This document shows positions 12,214 through 24,700 of a stretch of 64,000 bases of DNA, piece after piece; the stretch's first letter is position 1, and every line of letters starts with the position of its first letter. Below the pieces are notes generated by a model that searched no databases, was not told where the DNA came from, and was given only the letters and a program-made list of their open reading frames with translations. The translations under genes and the position numbers were made by a program. The DNA is from Datisca glomerata (Eukaryota > Streptophyta > Magnoliopsida > Cucurbitales > Datiscaceae). The stretch covers positions 62,001 to 126,000 of the forward strand of contig QANY01012059.1 of the NCBI GenBank assembly GCA_003255025.1, written 5' to 3'.

Positions 12214-12665
12214 TTTTTAGCTAAATGCAACAACAAATGTGCGGGAAAATTTTTAATTTCAAAATCTAAAAAATTCCCAAAACACCCACCCTTGAAGACA
12301 TCTGTTTGATTTTTGATCAAACACAACTTTATATGCTCCATGACATCAGGCTGATAGAAGGGGTCAAACATAACTTTATATGTTCAACTTTGATTTTTAT
12401 TCCAGTTCGATTCAGGAACAACCCATTATGGATCCTAAATTAGTATAATATTTAGCAAAATTTAATGCTAAGACTATAAATTTTAGTTTATCTATAGTTC
12501 ATTTACCTCATATTGATTATCCTGGAAGCGTAACTTACGCTTTCTCGTTGTCATGTCGGTGGTCTTTATATTTTTGGTTGAGTGAGATGATTCACCTTGT
12601 ACTCCTTTTGTTGTCTCCTTATTACTTGTGGGATGACCTTTGTCTTATTATGCATCTCTTGCAAC

Positions 12666-13091
12666 AAGGGGTGTGCAGCCGTCTCGAAATACCATTTTCA
12701 TCCTGAGAAACCGTCCTAAACCAAACGGGACGAGATGAGATTTTTACTCTTAACGGGATCAAACTGGATAAATTTTTTGTCCCGTTCGGCACGCGATGGG
12801 ACATGGGACACAATTTTTTGTCCCAACTTGTCCTGTCCCATCCCAAATTCATTATAAATAGCCTAAAATTTTAATTTTTTTAAAATTGACCCTTAGTCTT
12901 TTCAATTTTATCCCTTAATCTTTTTAATTTTTAACCTTTTAATTTTTTAAACTTTAAACTAATTTTAATTGTTAACCCTTATATTTTTTACCCAAAACAC
13001 CCATTCTGTCCTGTCCCGAACCGTATCCTGTCCGGCATGGTTTTTGTCAACAAAGAATCTCAAAATCCATCCCGTCTCCACGTGCATACTA
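12666..13091. mobile_element. Probable hAT-type MITE
   Basis: The insert begins AAGGGGTGTGCAG and ends GTGCATACTA. It is flanked by CTTGCAAC (12658-12665) and CTTTCAAC (13092-13099), an 8-bp target duplication with one mismatch, the length expected for hAT elements. The interior is rich in GGGAC/GTCCC words, common in plant non-autonomous hAT copies. Terminal inverted repeats are weak. The minus-strand 76-codon frame inside it is not a gene. Confidence 0.5.
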
Positions 13092-13099
13092 CTTTCAAC

Positions 13100-14300
13100 A
13101 CAGAACAACATTGTTCAGAATCTTCAAATATGTATTATAGCAACATAAATATATATTGTCATATTTGAAAAATATATTCAATCACCAATATTATAACAAC
13201 TTTATATTATTTTTTACAAATTTAAACTAAAGAAAGAATATGTATCATATACATTCAAATTATCATCAATAGTTTAGTGCGTTGCAATATTCATTTGAAC
13301 TTTTTACAATCGAACAACTATATTTCAGAATCAATCAACTATTTAGCCAGTGGAAAATAATCACATAAAGAAGTTATTATTTACAAAGTGAAAAACGTTC
13401 ATATTAATATACTATTTACCAACGAGGATCATATTTTAACGCTCAATCAATTATTAGCCAATAACAAAATAATCACATGCAGATGTAAATTTTTACAAAG
13501 AAGAAAACTTTTAGATCAATATACTATTAACCTTTGCTGAATCTCTAATTGATGACTCCAAACAGGAAAACATCATCTTTTTCAGATTCAAGAAACTATT
13601 TTTGTTTGCATGCTTCTTTGTTTTTGTTGCTTATGAAATAAATGTAATAAAATTACCTGAGCTATTAGGCATCTTGTTACTGTCAGTTACAAAAACTTTG
13701 CCAAAAGTTGTTCAAATACCTGCATATACACCATCGACCAAATTTCGTTAACAATTTTGCAAATAAATTTTTTCCACAAGAATTTTAGATATATTAACAC
13801 ATTTTGAAGAAGTATAACAGTTTTCCTCAAGATTTTTTTCAGATGGTTGTGGAAAACATATTTCTACAACAGAAACTAAAATATAAACAAAATACTACAT
13901 TTTCAGACATATCAACACAATCATGACAATCATGACTCATTTACTCCACAGAACATACATGCAAAGTTGAAGAATGTCTGAAGAAGATTTTATTGAAGAA
14001 CTATAGCAGTTTATTCATAAAGAAAACAACAAACTTACATTTTCTGATGAAGAAACAAAGATTGCTCCAATAGTGTGTTATCCACAGGTTTTCATCAAAC
14101 GATTGCAAGAAATGTGGCAATTACTGACTCAAAGTTATTCTTTGGTTGATTTCAGAAGTTTTCAAGAAGCTTTCGATCTCTCTCTAGAAGGGTTTCGAAT
14201 CGTGTCTAATGGTGGTAGTTAGAATTTTGAGTATATTGAGGTGATTGACATTGATAATTGTTGTTTTTTTGGAAGATTTTTTTATATGTGTAATCATTCT
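13100..14300. other. No gene seen
   Basis: AT-rich sequence with short duplicated words (AATCACATAAAG / AATCACATGCAG, about 13360 and 13475). No open frame, promoter or element end could be supported. Confidence 0.5.
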
Positions 14301-14319
14301 CTTTTTTTAGTATATTCTT

Positions 14320-15000
14320 GTGCAGTTTTGAGCGGGTTTTGTGTGTTTTTCAAATATTTTGAATTTTTGAGTGATTTCTACCGGTTTTTAGAATTCTAAT
14401 TTTTTATTGATATCTAGTATTAATTGACTCTCTGTAATTAAGAAATTGGATAAGTAGTCAATTAATGACACATTCTATAACTACTTGAAATTTTTTGAAA
14501 CACCGCTTAAGTAGATTAAATACATTTTAGTCAATAATTATTAACATTTATAGTAACATCCTATTTACCTAAAACTCTAGAAAATCTGACATTTCTTAAA
14601 ATATCACCCCTAAACTTGTCTAGATCTCTGCAAATTTTCTAATTTATAATGAGATTTTTTTTTGGGAGAATTACTTAGATGGTCCATGTAGGAGCCCATA
14701 AATTTTAAGGGAAATTTTCATAACTAGACAAGTTTAGGAGTGGTGTTTTAGGAAATATCAGCTTTTCAAAAGTTTTAGGTAAATAGCAACTTACCATAAA
14801 TTTCAATAATTATTAACTAAAATCTCCTTAATCTATTTAAGGGGCGTTTAAAAAAATTTCAAGTAAATCAATGATATATCATTGATTGGTCATTGATCAA
14901 ATTTGTTAATTATAAGAATCAATTCATGCTGGATATCATTTAAATTTTTGAAATTTAAAAGTCTTTTAGAAGCCGCTCAAAATACACAATTTTTTTGAAA
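14320..15000. repeat. Large imperfect inverted repeat
   Basis: The left arm (about 14320-14650) and right arm (about 14690-15000) are reverse complements with indels. Shared blocks include CCTAAACTTGTCTAG, ACCTAAAACT, TAATTATTAA and TTAAGTAGATTAA-like words. The centre is near 14670. Arm sequence resembles the terminal repeat of a Mutator-type element. Related sequence with ATATATCATTGATT words continues to about 15620. It may mark the end of the MULE region to the left. Confidence 0.55.
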
Positions 15001-16616
15001 ACAAATGGAAAACTGCACAAAACCGCTAGTAAATTGCCAAATATCATATCTTTATTCAAAAAACAAATTTCAATAAAAATGGATTGATTACCCATGGTAA
15101 GAATGTTATCAAACCACCTAAATATACAAAACACAGTAACTTAATTTCAGGTAAATTAATAATATATCATTGATTGGTCTATGATCAAAATTCTAGTCAA
15201 TCAATGGCAGCCACCAAAACATACTCAAAACCCTAATATAATTTTGAGTAAATTAATGATATATCATTGATTGACCAATGATCAAAACCTTAACTTAACA
15301 ATCAAAATCCTAACCAATTTTAGATAAATTAATGATATATCATTAATCAACCAATGATTCAAACTGCGTAATTATAGGAATCAATTAATGTTGGATATCA
15401 TTTTAAAATTTTAAAATTTAAAACTCTTTAAAACCGCTCAACATACACGAAAAATTTGAAAACAAATTTATTCAAAAAACAAATTTCAATAAAAAATGGA
15501 ATGATTACCCATGAAAAGAATCTTATCAAATCTTCTAAAAAAAATAACAACAATCAATGACAATCACCTAAACATTCTTGAAACCCTAACTATAGAATAA
15601 TTCAGGATGGAGTAAATGAATTATCTCAAAATTCTGAATGAAAATTCCATAAAAATTGCATAAAGCAAAAAAATTGTGCACAATGGGGATACTTTTGGCT
15701 AATAGAGATTCACCATTAGTTATGGATATTTAATTAGCTATAATTAAGGAAATAATTAGCTAAGATATTTGATTAGCTAAGATATTCTAATAACAACATT
15801 AGCTACTACTTAGGAAAGAATTAAAATGCTTAAATAACTGATGATAAAATTAATAAAAAAAGAAAATGGAATCTGATTTGAAAATTAATCTGTAAAAACA
15901 GGAGCAATATCGTCTCTTTAATTTTCAATCAATAAATGATCGATGACATGAGAAAAAAAGTACCTATTCATCTAAAGTTAAAAAATACCTGTTAGTTTTT
16001 AAAGTGATGCTTAAAGCCTCTCTATTTGATACAATTACTTTAAATTTAAAAGTTACAAAAATGGTCGCCGATCCACTAAAATTACAATTGTCATTTTGTT
16101 TTTGCCTTTTTAGCCCCCTTTAAGATTCTCTATCTCTCTCCTCCCCCTAAATCTCGATTTTCAGTCTCTTTCTATTTGTCAAACAATTTGTTTTCAGCTA
16201 TGGAGCGTTCGGCTCCTAGTTCCACCCTCATCCCCACCATAGAGGTGGCGCTACCATGGTCACAAAGACTGTTGGAGCGATGGTGCTACTGTGGACTTTC
16301 ATCTTAACCATGACAATATTTGTCAGAACTACAGGAAGAAGGTCGTTGGCGCTATCAACGCCCATTGGAACGACGTCAAACCTTGGAAACCCCACCTCCG
16401 TCAAAAGGGGTTGAAAGAAGAAAATCTCCATTGAATTTTTGAATGAAATACATGGTTCAATTTTTATTTTAACATCCATGATGAACGATGGTGAATTGAA
16501 TGAATTAAAGTAGATAAAGGATCATATTTACATCCTCGTCGCTCAGTACGCCGGGCGGTTCTGAGCCTCCGAAACTATTTACTCTGTTTTCATTTGGATC
16601 GTCAAAATATATTCTT
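15001..16616. other. No supported gene; repeated AT-rich words
   Basis: At 15150-15620 several degenerate copies of AATTAATGATATATCATTGATT occur, related to the neighbouring hairpin arms. At 16130-16310 a CT-rich tract precedes a 37-codon frame (ATG at about 16200). This resembles a 5' leader and start but ends quickly and matches nothing I know. The minus-strand frame at 16228-16479 is also unassigned. Confidence 0.35.
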
Positions 16617-18003
16617 GTTTTTTTTATACTAGCATGAAGTTAAGAACATATTACAAAGCATCCAACCAAAGAACATCCACAATATACAGAGGCCTATCAT
16701 GTGACCAAACTTGACTACCCGATAGCATAAGACCCTAATGAGCTAGACGATGAGTTGTTTCGTTAGATTATCGAGGGCAATGGGAACACAAATGGTTATT
16801 TAAGGCCTTTAAAAGACCCTTGTATGATTCAATAATACCTCCAAGCTTTGAATAATCCTCCAGATGAGCTCCCGCCTTGGATAAGAGGTAAACAATCCGA
16901 TTTCACCATAGCCACTTAAAAATTCTCGTAAACCTCCATAGATAGCCCCTTTCTCAGAGCAAGGCTTCCACAATCAAAGGATAGAAGAACCCCAGGACAT
17001 TTTTTGAGAAGGCACAAACAACCTCCGCTTCATGGTTTCTAATTAAGCCCCATACTCCACTACCTCCTTGGCTGCCCATCGCCCTATCCACGTTAAGCTT
17101 CAAACTTTCAATAGCTGGCTTGGCCCAAGTTCTAATAATCGGTCCAGGAAGGTTGGACAGGGGAGAAGAACCACGTTAGCTCTGTCAAATTCCTCTTGGA
17201 ATTTATCCACACACAAGGAAATGTCAAAAGGATCTGGGACAGCCTTGTCATGAAGAGTCTTATTGCAGAAATACTAAATACCCCAGTAAGTAAGAGCCAC
17301 TCTACTTAATTCCTGGGAATTCAAATTCTGGCAGAAAGTAGAGATGAAATCTCTCATGGGCCACCACTGACTCTTCTTGGGGAGGGAAGAGAAAAGTCCC
17401 TCCTTGATCCACACCTTAGCCGATAAAAGGGTAGAAAAATAAGTCGTGAACAATTGAATTAACCTAACCACAGACAAATCAACAATTTTCTAGATGAACT
17501 TTCCGATGAGCTAAATTTAGACCTGCAGGAATGAAGTCTAGATAGGCTTTCCATAAGAAATTTTGACCTTGTTGGGCACCTATAAATTCCATAATCTTTT
17601 CCACAACCACCCAAAAAGGTTCCCGATTGAAGTACTGCCAGCCTCTTTGAGATTCAATCCTAAATGATAACCACTCCTAATATAGTAAAGGCCTTTGTTT
17701 TTGTAGTGCCACATCAATTTATCTTCTGCTCCATCTCTTTGAATTAGAATAGAAGTAATACTATCATTATCGATATGATTAAGGTGTTGGTTAATCAAAT
17801 CTATCTCCCATGCCCATTCACAATCAAATCGACTAGTCACCATTTCTCCGGGATATAGTATGGAAAGTTGTTGGCTTGGGAATCCATAAATCATTCAATA
17901 CCTGGATCGACTGCCCATATCCCAACCTCCAACGAAGCCCTTTCTGAATAATCTCCCTGCCCCACAACAAGCTTCTCCAAAGGAAAGAACAACCTCCAAC
18001 GAG
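16617..18003 (-). pseudogene. L1 LINE ORF2, 3' half
   Basis: Read leftward from 18003, translation gives CSFLWRSLLWGREIIQKGLR, WRLGYGQSIQVLNDLWIP, then the zinc-finger-RT region (DKLMWHYKNKGLYYIRSGYH, FLWKAYLDFIPAGLNLAHRK). A decayed RVT_3/RNase H-like tail follows with a SNETTHRLAH word where plant L1 proteins have the 'N-x-VAH-x-LA' signature. A run of T at about 16618-16625 is an A-tail on this strand. Frames shift several times and stops are frequent. What is missing is everything N-terminal to the SYxWRSI region, exactly the part present at 42.3-44.4 kb. Confidence 0.85.
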
Positions 18004-18878
18004 TATCCTCACCAGGTTTGGCTTTGATACCAAAAGACGCGGAATTGAACAGTATCCCCACCAGGTTTGGCTTTGATACCAAAAAGGCGTGGAATTGAAC
18101 AGTATTTAAGAGGGGGTATTGAAAGGCAAGAAGATAAACAGAAAAAACTGTATTAATAAATAGTAAAAATAATTACTGTATTATGGTGTAAATTAAATAC
18201 TTACACAAACAGAGTTTATTTGCAACAATAAACTAGTGCTCCCGCTCACTAATTTATGTTGAAGAAAAAAGAAGAAAAGATTTACAAAAGAGGAGTAGAA
18301 GAAGAAAGCTTTGTTTCACAAAGCAGGTTTTAGCTCTCAAATAGTAAGAGTTGTAAAACGAGTTCTGATTCACAAATGGGAGATGCTACCTATTTAAAGC
18401 TAAGGAAAGTGGAGTTCACCGGGAACCCATCACTGACCTGAACTATTCTATTCTACAAAAGTAAAAATATTTTACATTTCTACTTTTGTCTACTTTTGAC
18501 TAAAAATAGTAAAAGGCATGAAAAATTGCCTAATTATTTGATAACTTAGTACAATAATTACAGAAGAAGACAAAAATGTAAAGATCCCTCGATAATTATT
18601 ATCTCGATCTTCGTGTCTTTATAATTACTCTGTTATGATTGCTTGTGGTTGAAATGTCATTGAGACTGTTGGCTTTGGTCCTTGGCAATTGTTGTTTTGG
18701 ACTATTGTGTTTATGATTATTGATTATTATTTTTTCTTGGAGATCATCATGACCGTTGCATTGGGTCAAGGTGCCATCATGATTCATCAAATACCTTTAT
18801 TCAAACATTGGTAGTCTGCCAAAGACAAATTCTCTTCTTTTTTCATCTGAATTATTACTAAGATCATCATTATTGGAT
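18004..18878 (-). mobile_element. Pararetrovirus block 1: ORF end, promoter, primer site
   Basis: On the minus strand this block runs from the end of a viral ORF (residues EFVFGRLLMFE, stop near 18797) through the promoter to the leader start. It has a TATA-like TTTAAATA (18391-18398), an AATAAA signal (18215-18220) and two tandem copies of the primer-site region. It shares long near-identical stretches with 19.76-20.88 kb and 44.4-46.7 kb. Its left end meets LINE sequence at 18003/18004, and its right end meets an oppositely oriented block at about 18878. Confidence 0.7.
18020..18081 (-). promoter_or_regulatory. Tandemly duplicated tRNA-Met primer-binding site
   Basis: Two units of about 49 bp (starting 18004 and 18053) each hold a 13-base match, with one change, to the plant initiator-tRNA-Met primer site: 18020-18032 and 18069-18081, reading TGGTATCAAAGCC on the minus strand. 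The intact form TGGTATCAGAGCC occurs at 19004, 20006 and 45859. Duplication at exactly this point fits template slippage or end joining at the reverse-transcription start site. Confidence 0.7.
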
Positions 18879-19762
18879 GGGTCAGTCTTTAATCTTATAC
18901 CTCAATACAGTAACTGTTTTTACTATTAATTAATACAGTAATTACTGTTTATCTTCTTGCTTATTAATACCCCCTCTTAAATACTGTTTAATTCCGCGCC
19001 TTTTGGTATCAGAGCCAAACCTGGTGGGGATAATTACTGTTCATTTACTGTTTCTACTTTAATATCTGCTTAATTAAACTGTTCACCGCCTATTATGGAT
19101 GATTATTGATAATATTGTTTACTTATTTGCTTACATGAATAATTGCTTATATATAATCTTACTCTTCGCCCAAGTGGCTGGTTATTCTTACAATTGATTA
19201 TTTCTCTATATTATTTGTTTACCTAATCTGTGAATCTGTTTATCAGAGACTGACGTATCAGCTTCTATTTGGTTAGCTTCAGGGACCTAGGTAAGATCTC
19301 TTAGATACGTAAATCTCAAGGGTAGGGTGGTTGTAGAGGCGAAAGGGAGAAGAGTGAAGCCTAATAGAAGGTTGTAGAAGTCACCACAAGGTTAGTAACA
19401 AAAAATACAATATGAAATTCTCGATAATAAGAATAATTTAGATATTTTGATCAATGAATGGGTTATCTAGAAGTAGTTCTTCTAGTAGCATTAGGTCTAT
19501 AATATCTTCAATATCCAACATAGTAGATGATGAATATTTTGAATTTACAGATGATCAAGTAGATCATAAATATTTTGAATACCCATAAGATGATCAGAAT
19601 AATCATTTCGAATACTTTCAGATGATCAAGAAAATCATTCTGAAGACTTTAATCAAGTAAATGATAGGGTATGGAACATACCCAATAAAAATAAGAATTC
19701 CAATTCTAAATTATCCTTTAAGATTCAAATAGAGCAAGAATTAAAAAATTTAATAAATTAGA
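18879..19762 (+). mobile_element. Pararetrovirus block 2: leader and ORF1 start
   Basis: A plus-strand block running from downstream of the polyadenylation signal through the primer site at 19004-19016 (TGGTATCAGAGCC), the roughly 440-base leader and the first 100 or so codons of the viral ORF. The start codon context is changed (ATGGGTTATC rather than ATGAGTGGG), there is a stop after EYP, and a frameshift follows. It ends at about 19762, where a minus-strand leader begins. Confidence 0.7.
19004..19016 (+). promoter_or_regulatory. tRNA-Met primer-binding site
   Basis: TGGTATCAGAGCC is the reverse complement of the 3' end of plant initiator tRNA-Met, the primer used by plant pararetroviruses and many Copia elements. 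It is followed by the conserved AAACCTGGTGGGG word found in every copy here. Confidence 0.8.
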
Positions 19763-20885
19763 CCAAATAGAAGCTGATACGTCAGCCTCTGATAAACAGA
19801 TTCACAGATTAGGTAATCAAATAATACAGAGAAATAATCAATTGTAAGAAAAACTGCCACTTGAGCGGAGAGTAAGATTATATATAAGCAATATTCATGT
19901 AAGAAAATAAGAAAATAATATTATCAATAACCAGCCATAATTGACGGTGAACAGTTCAATTAAGCAGATATTGAAGTAGAAACAGTAATTATCCCCACCA
20001 GGTTTGGCTCTGATACCAAAAGGCGCGGAATTGAACAATAATTAAGAGGGTGTATTAAGAGGCAAGAAGATAAACAGTAATTACGGTATTAATAAATAGT
20101 AAAAACAGTTACTGTATTGAGGTGTAAGATTAAAGACTTACACAAACAGAGTTTATTTGCAACAATAAACTAGTGCTCCCGCTCACTAATTTACGTTGAA
20201 GAAAAAAGAAGAAAAGATTTACAAAAAGAGGAGTAGAAGAAGAAAGCTTTGTTTCACAAAACATGTTTTAGCTCTCAAATAGTAAGAGTTGTAAAACGAG
20301 TTCTGATTCACAAATGGGAGAGGCTACCTATTTATAGCTAAGGAAAGTGGAGTTCACCGGGAACCCATCACTTACCTGAACTATTCTATTCTACAAAAGT
20401 AAAAACATTTTACATTTCTACTTTTGTCTACTTTTGACTAAGAATAGTAAAAAGCATGAATAGTTGCCTAATTATTTGACAATATAGTACAATAATTACA
20501 GAAGAAGACAAAAATGTAAAGATCCCTCGATAATTGTTATTTCGGTTTTCGTGTCTTCATAATTACTCTGTCATGATTGCTTGTGGTTGAAATGTCATTG
20601 AGACTGTTGCACATTGGATCCTTTGATAATTGCTATCTCGGTTTTTGTGCCTTCATCCTTTGAAGTCATTGTTGTCGTTTTTGAAAGTCATCGATACTTT
20701 ATACTTTGGTCCTTGACAATTGTTGTTCTGGACTCTTGTGTTTATGATTATTGATTATTGTTTTTCTTGGAGATCATCATGACCGTTGCATTGTGCTGAG
20801 TTGTCAGATACTGTATCCTTGGAAGTCATTGTTGCTGTTTTTGAAAGTCATCGATACTGTATACTTTGGTCCTTGATTATTGTAG
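19763..20885 (-). mobile_element. Pararetrovirus block 3: promoter to leader
   Basis: Minus-strand block with the best-preserved control region: upstream promoter (about 20885-20340), TATA box TATAAATA at 20329-20336, AATAAA at 20152-20157, primer site at 20006-20018, and a leader truncated at 19763. Upstream of the TATA box (20560-20880) a segment beginning TTTGAAAGTCATCGATACT and another beginning TTGTTGTTCTGGACT are duplicated, so the distal promoter is internally repeated. No coding sequence is included. Confidence 0.7.
20329..20336 (-). promoter_or_regulatory. TATA box of the pararetroviral promoter
   Basis: Minus-strand CTATAAATAGG followed by TAGCC, some 170 bases before an AATAAA signal (20152-20157) and about 310 bases before the primer site. 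This order (TATA, poly(A) signal, primer site, leader, ORF) is that of a caulimovirid genome and also of an LTR. The homologous site in block 1 has decayed to TTTAAATA. Confidence 0.7.
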
Positions 20886-21782
20886 TTCTGGACTCTTTCA
20901 TATTGAGCCTTTATTTGCTCATTTGAAGGATCCTAGCCAAATTTCCAAAGCTCATTTCATTCCTAAATTCCACTATGTCCGTGGACATGATAACAAAACC
21001 TTTAGTTTCTACAAAGACATCCTCTTAGAAACAGAATCCATAAAAATTAGCCCAATAAAAATTTTTGAAGAAAGAATCATTTACTATTCTTTTTTATCCT
21101 CAGAATCATAACTATGCAGTATTGGAGAATCCATCCTTAAAATTTCAAAACAATTTTAAACAAAAAATAATATAATTATTTTGATTATATTGATGCATGA
21201 CACAATATTTTCTTGCATCAGAATAGTGATTTCTCTCATTTTTTTTTAAATTTTGACAACAATTGCAAAATTGATTTCCCAAGATGGTTCTTAAAATGGT
21301 GGTCCATTCATGGTCTTGCCTTAGAACGTTTTCTAATTGAGTTACAACAATGGTTCAAAATATTTTTAAAGGTTTACAAGCACTCACCAATTGAGGTTTT
21401 ATTTCCCCAAATACTTTGTTTTTCAATAAAATACAAAATAACTTGGATTTCGAAATGACAATACTCGATTGAAAAAGGAACTTTCACCAGAGAGTATTAT
21501 GTTAAAATACTCAGAAAATTATTGCATCCATCAATTATAAATTTGCAAGTACCCATCCCAATATGAGACTTGCAAATCCTTTCATCCAACCTCCATTAAA
21601 AATTAATGAGCCCATTGACCTAGCTCCACAAATAAAAATATCTAATCCAAATTCTTCTAAACCCAAATCAAATCTTGAGTCCAAACCCTATTCAAAGGGT
21701 AAATCAAAGATCACCAAGCCTAAACTCAAATTAGAGGAAGAACTAATTCTACTTCTCCTTTTAGAAGAAAATAATTGAGGAC
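20886..21782 (+). pseudogene. Pararetrovirus block 4: mid-polyprotein fragment
   Basis: Plus-strand frames give FHIEPLFAHLKDPSQIS (from 20897), then FPRWFLKWWSIHG (about 21277) and, after an indel, a lysine/serine/proline-rich linker ending EENN (21563-21778). The WF-x-KWW word and following linker recur at 46.05-46.4 kb. Similar stretches lie between the movement and coat regions of caulimovirid-like polyproteins. There are frameshifts at about 21112 and 21458. The right end is an inversion junction near 21782. Confidence 0.6.
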
Positions 21783-24700
21783 TCATGATATTCAAATTCT
21801 CCTAAATCATCACTATCACTTTCATAGTTTTCTATGAACTCTGTGATTCTAAACAATCATTGTTTTTCTTTATTAGAGATTTTTCATTGATTATTTCTGT
21901 CTTTAACTTGACAAGGTTTAGAGGAATGACCATCTTGGCCATATTTAGAATACTTAAGTTTATTTTTATCAAAAGAGTATTTATTGTGTTTTCTTCTAGA
22001 ATAAATTTTATTCTTGGAGAAACGTTTGCCAAAATTTTTATTCTTTGAAAAATATTGATTAAAAATATTATGCTTATTCTTATGCTGCTTTCTCTTATCA
22101 GGCTTGTGAGGCCTTCTAGGGTTTGAATGTGAACTTTTCTTAATAGGGGGTAAACCATATTGCTCAATAGAATTGCCTAATTTATATTCTATAGCCCTAT
22201 TTTTCATATTAATGCATATTTCAAAATCTTCATTTTGTATTGTAGTAATAATCGTACCATAGGTAAGACTATCATAGTCTATATTTCTTAGGTTATTACT
22301 AAGGATTTTTCTTATTTTGTGTGTGCATTATTTTGGACAAAAATTCATAATAATGAGTAATTTATCAATAATTTTTTCTTTCCAAGAGGGTTGATTGTTA
22401 TCATCCCTTGACATTATTTTGGACAAAAATATATTTTTGTACCAATGGATTTTACTTAGGGTTGGACACCTAAGTTTGGTATATTGATTATGGATATGTG
22501 AAGTAATATTACTCGACATTCCAAAGAAGTATTTAACTATTGTGTGAAAAAGTGTATTGGTGGCACTAGGTATTGTTTCCAGATTTTCTTCAATATTTAG
22601 TGTTCCTTCAGCATTAATCTTTATTGCTAAAAGGATGAGCTTTTTGGATTCTTTTGTGAGATAATTTTCCCACCAGGAACATAGCATTCCTGTGAATCCT
22701 GTGACTAAAGGATTGATTACCTCATTGTGAAGTAAATTGGGTGTGTAGCTGTTAGCTATCATTGTCATGTGTTGAAATTTATTGAGAACTTTCTGTTTAA
22801 AAAGTCCATCAATATTCCATTCATGTAATTTATCTGTAGAAACAGAAAATTGGTTAACTAAAGAATTTTCAGAAATTTGAATATCAAGAGGAATAAGCTT
22901 TTTAGGCCATTTCCTTTCTAATTTATTAATTTCTAAATTTCTATGTGATTCTTCAATATTATGAATATTTGAGGATTCACTTATCGTAGATGATTCATAG
23001 GTGGATTCTGGTCTATGATTTTCTAAATCTAAATTATTGTGTTGATTAATTACCTTTAATTCATGAGGTATATTAATAATCTTTTCACATTTAATTTCGT
23101 ATTTAATTTCAAATGATTCTAAAATTTTAATTGATTCTTCAATATTATTAATGTTTGAAGATTCACTCATTGTAGACGAATCATAGGTGAACTCTGACCT
23201 ATGACTTTCTAGATCTAAAACATTATCTTGATTGATTAGTTTTAATTCATGAAGTAATTTATCAATATGTTTATTGAGGGGAACCATATTTGGAGTGGTT
23301 TTGTCAGAAAAATTTATTAAAGATTTTTCTTCTAGAGTTTTACTAGATTCAGGTTTATGAATATCATCAATTTTATTTTTAATTTTTCCTAATTTCTTAC
23401 CTATTGTAATTAGACTTTGATTGGTGTAATTGAGTTGTTCAACTAATTTTTTATTTGATTCTTCTTCCTTTGAAATTTTGAAAGGAGTAATAGTGATTAA
23501 AGAATTTCTATGGTTAATGTCCTCATAGGATGATTTTTTAGTTTCAAAACATTTTAATGTTTCTTCAACTTTCTTAATGTTTGAAGATTCATTGATTGTG
23601 AAAGATTCATAGGTTGATTCTAGCCTATGATTTTCTAAATTTGAACTTCTGTCATCTAATTCTTGAAGTTTATTATTAGTAAAGTTTTCAAATTCTGAAC
23701 AATTATTTTGATTATCAATCATACCAGAATAAGACGATTCATTAGTTTTCAAATTCTTTAATGTTTCTTTAATATTTGAAGATTCATTAATTATGGAATA
23801 TTCATAGGTGGGTTCTAACCTATGAATTTCTAATTCAAAGATACTGTCGTGGTCACTAACATTGACAGATGATTTAATTTCTAAATCTTTGGATTGTTCC
23901 TCAATACTATTTGAAGGTTCATAGGATTCTGACCTACAAGATTCTTTAATATTTTCTTTTGAAGATTTATGAATTATGGATGGCTCATAGGTTGATTCTA
24001 ACCTATGGTTATCTGCTTCTGAGACATTATCTCTTAAAGATTTTAACCTTTTAAGTATTTATTCATCAGAAGTTTTCTCTTAATGAAGTTAGAAAGGTTT
24101 AATGAAATCTTTATTAGGTTGAGAAGTTTTATGATTAATTAGGATTTTTTCAGGTGGTGGATGACTGACAGTTACTACACTGGAGTCTTCCTTGACCCAT
24201 TTAGATTTGGGAATTATTGTAATAGTCTTCTCATAAATATCTTCGATATAATAAAGGAAAAATATGTTAACTTTATATTTTTGCATGAATGCCTTCCATT
24301 CAGCAAGTATGATTTTTCTTTGATCCATATTATATGAATCTTTGAACCTATTACGTCTATTAAGATTGGCTGGGTCATCATTGTGTTTGTTTAGACTTGC
24401 CCAATCTGGTTTGTATTCTTGCTGTAGAATATTTGGATTAAAAATTCTATAATATTTTAATTTTTGTTTTGATTCTTTAATCCTAAAATCTTGATCATTA
24501 TTAATAGATGATCCAGAAAAGGAACTCTTAGGGGTACTAGACTGGTTATACTCCCTAACTTTAGAATTAAAAGATTGGTAATTAATTTTGTTAGATTGTT
24601 TATTATTAAGGTTTGTCTGAATTTCTTGGAAACTTATTTCTTTAGGTTCTAGACCTTTAATTTTTAAATTTTTTAATTCTTGCTCTATTTGAATCTTAAA

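Noticed and set aside
19004..19016. tRNA-Met gene fragments at the primer-site copies
   Set aside because: Only the 13 bases matching the tRNA 3' end are present, always in the same viral leader context; no cloverleaf.
18004..20885. Ordinary LTR pair around the TATA/poly(A)/primer-site copies
   Set aside because: Copies lie in opposite orientation, have different ends and no TG...CA or target duplication; a pararetrovirus-like genome order fits better, though a retroelement relative is not fully excluded.
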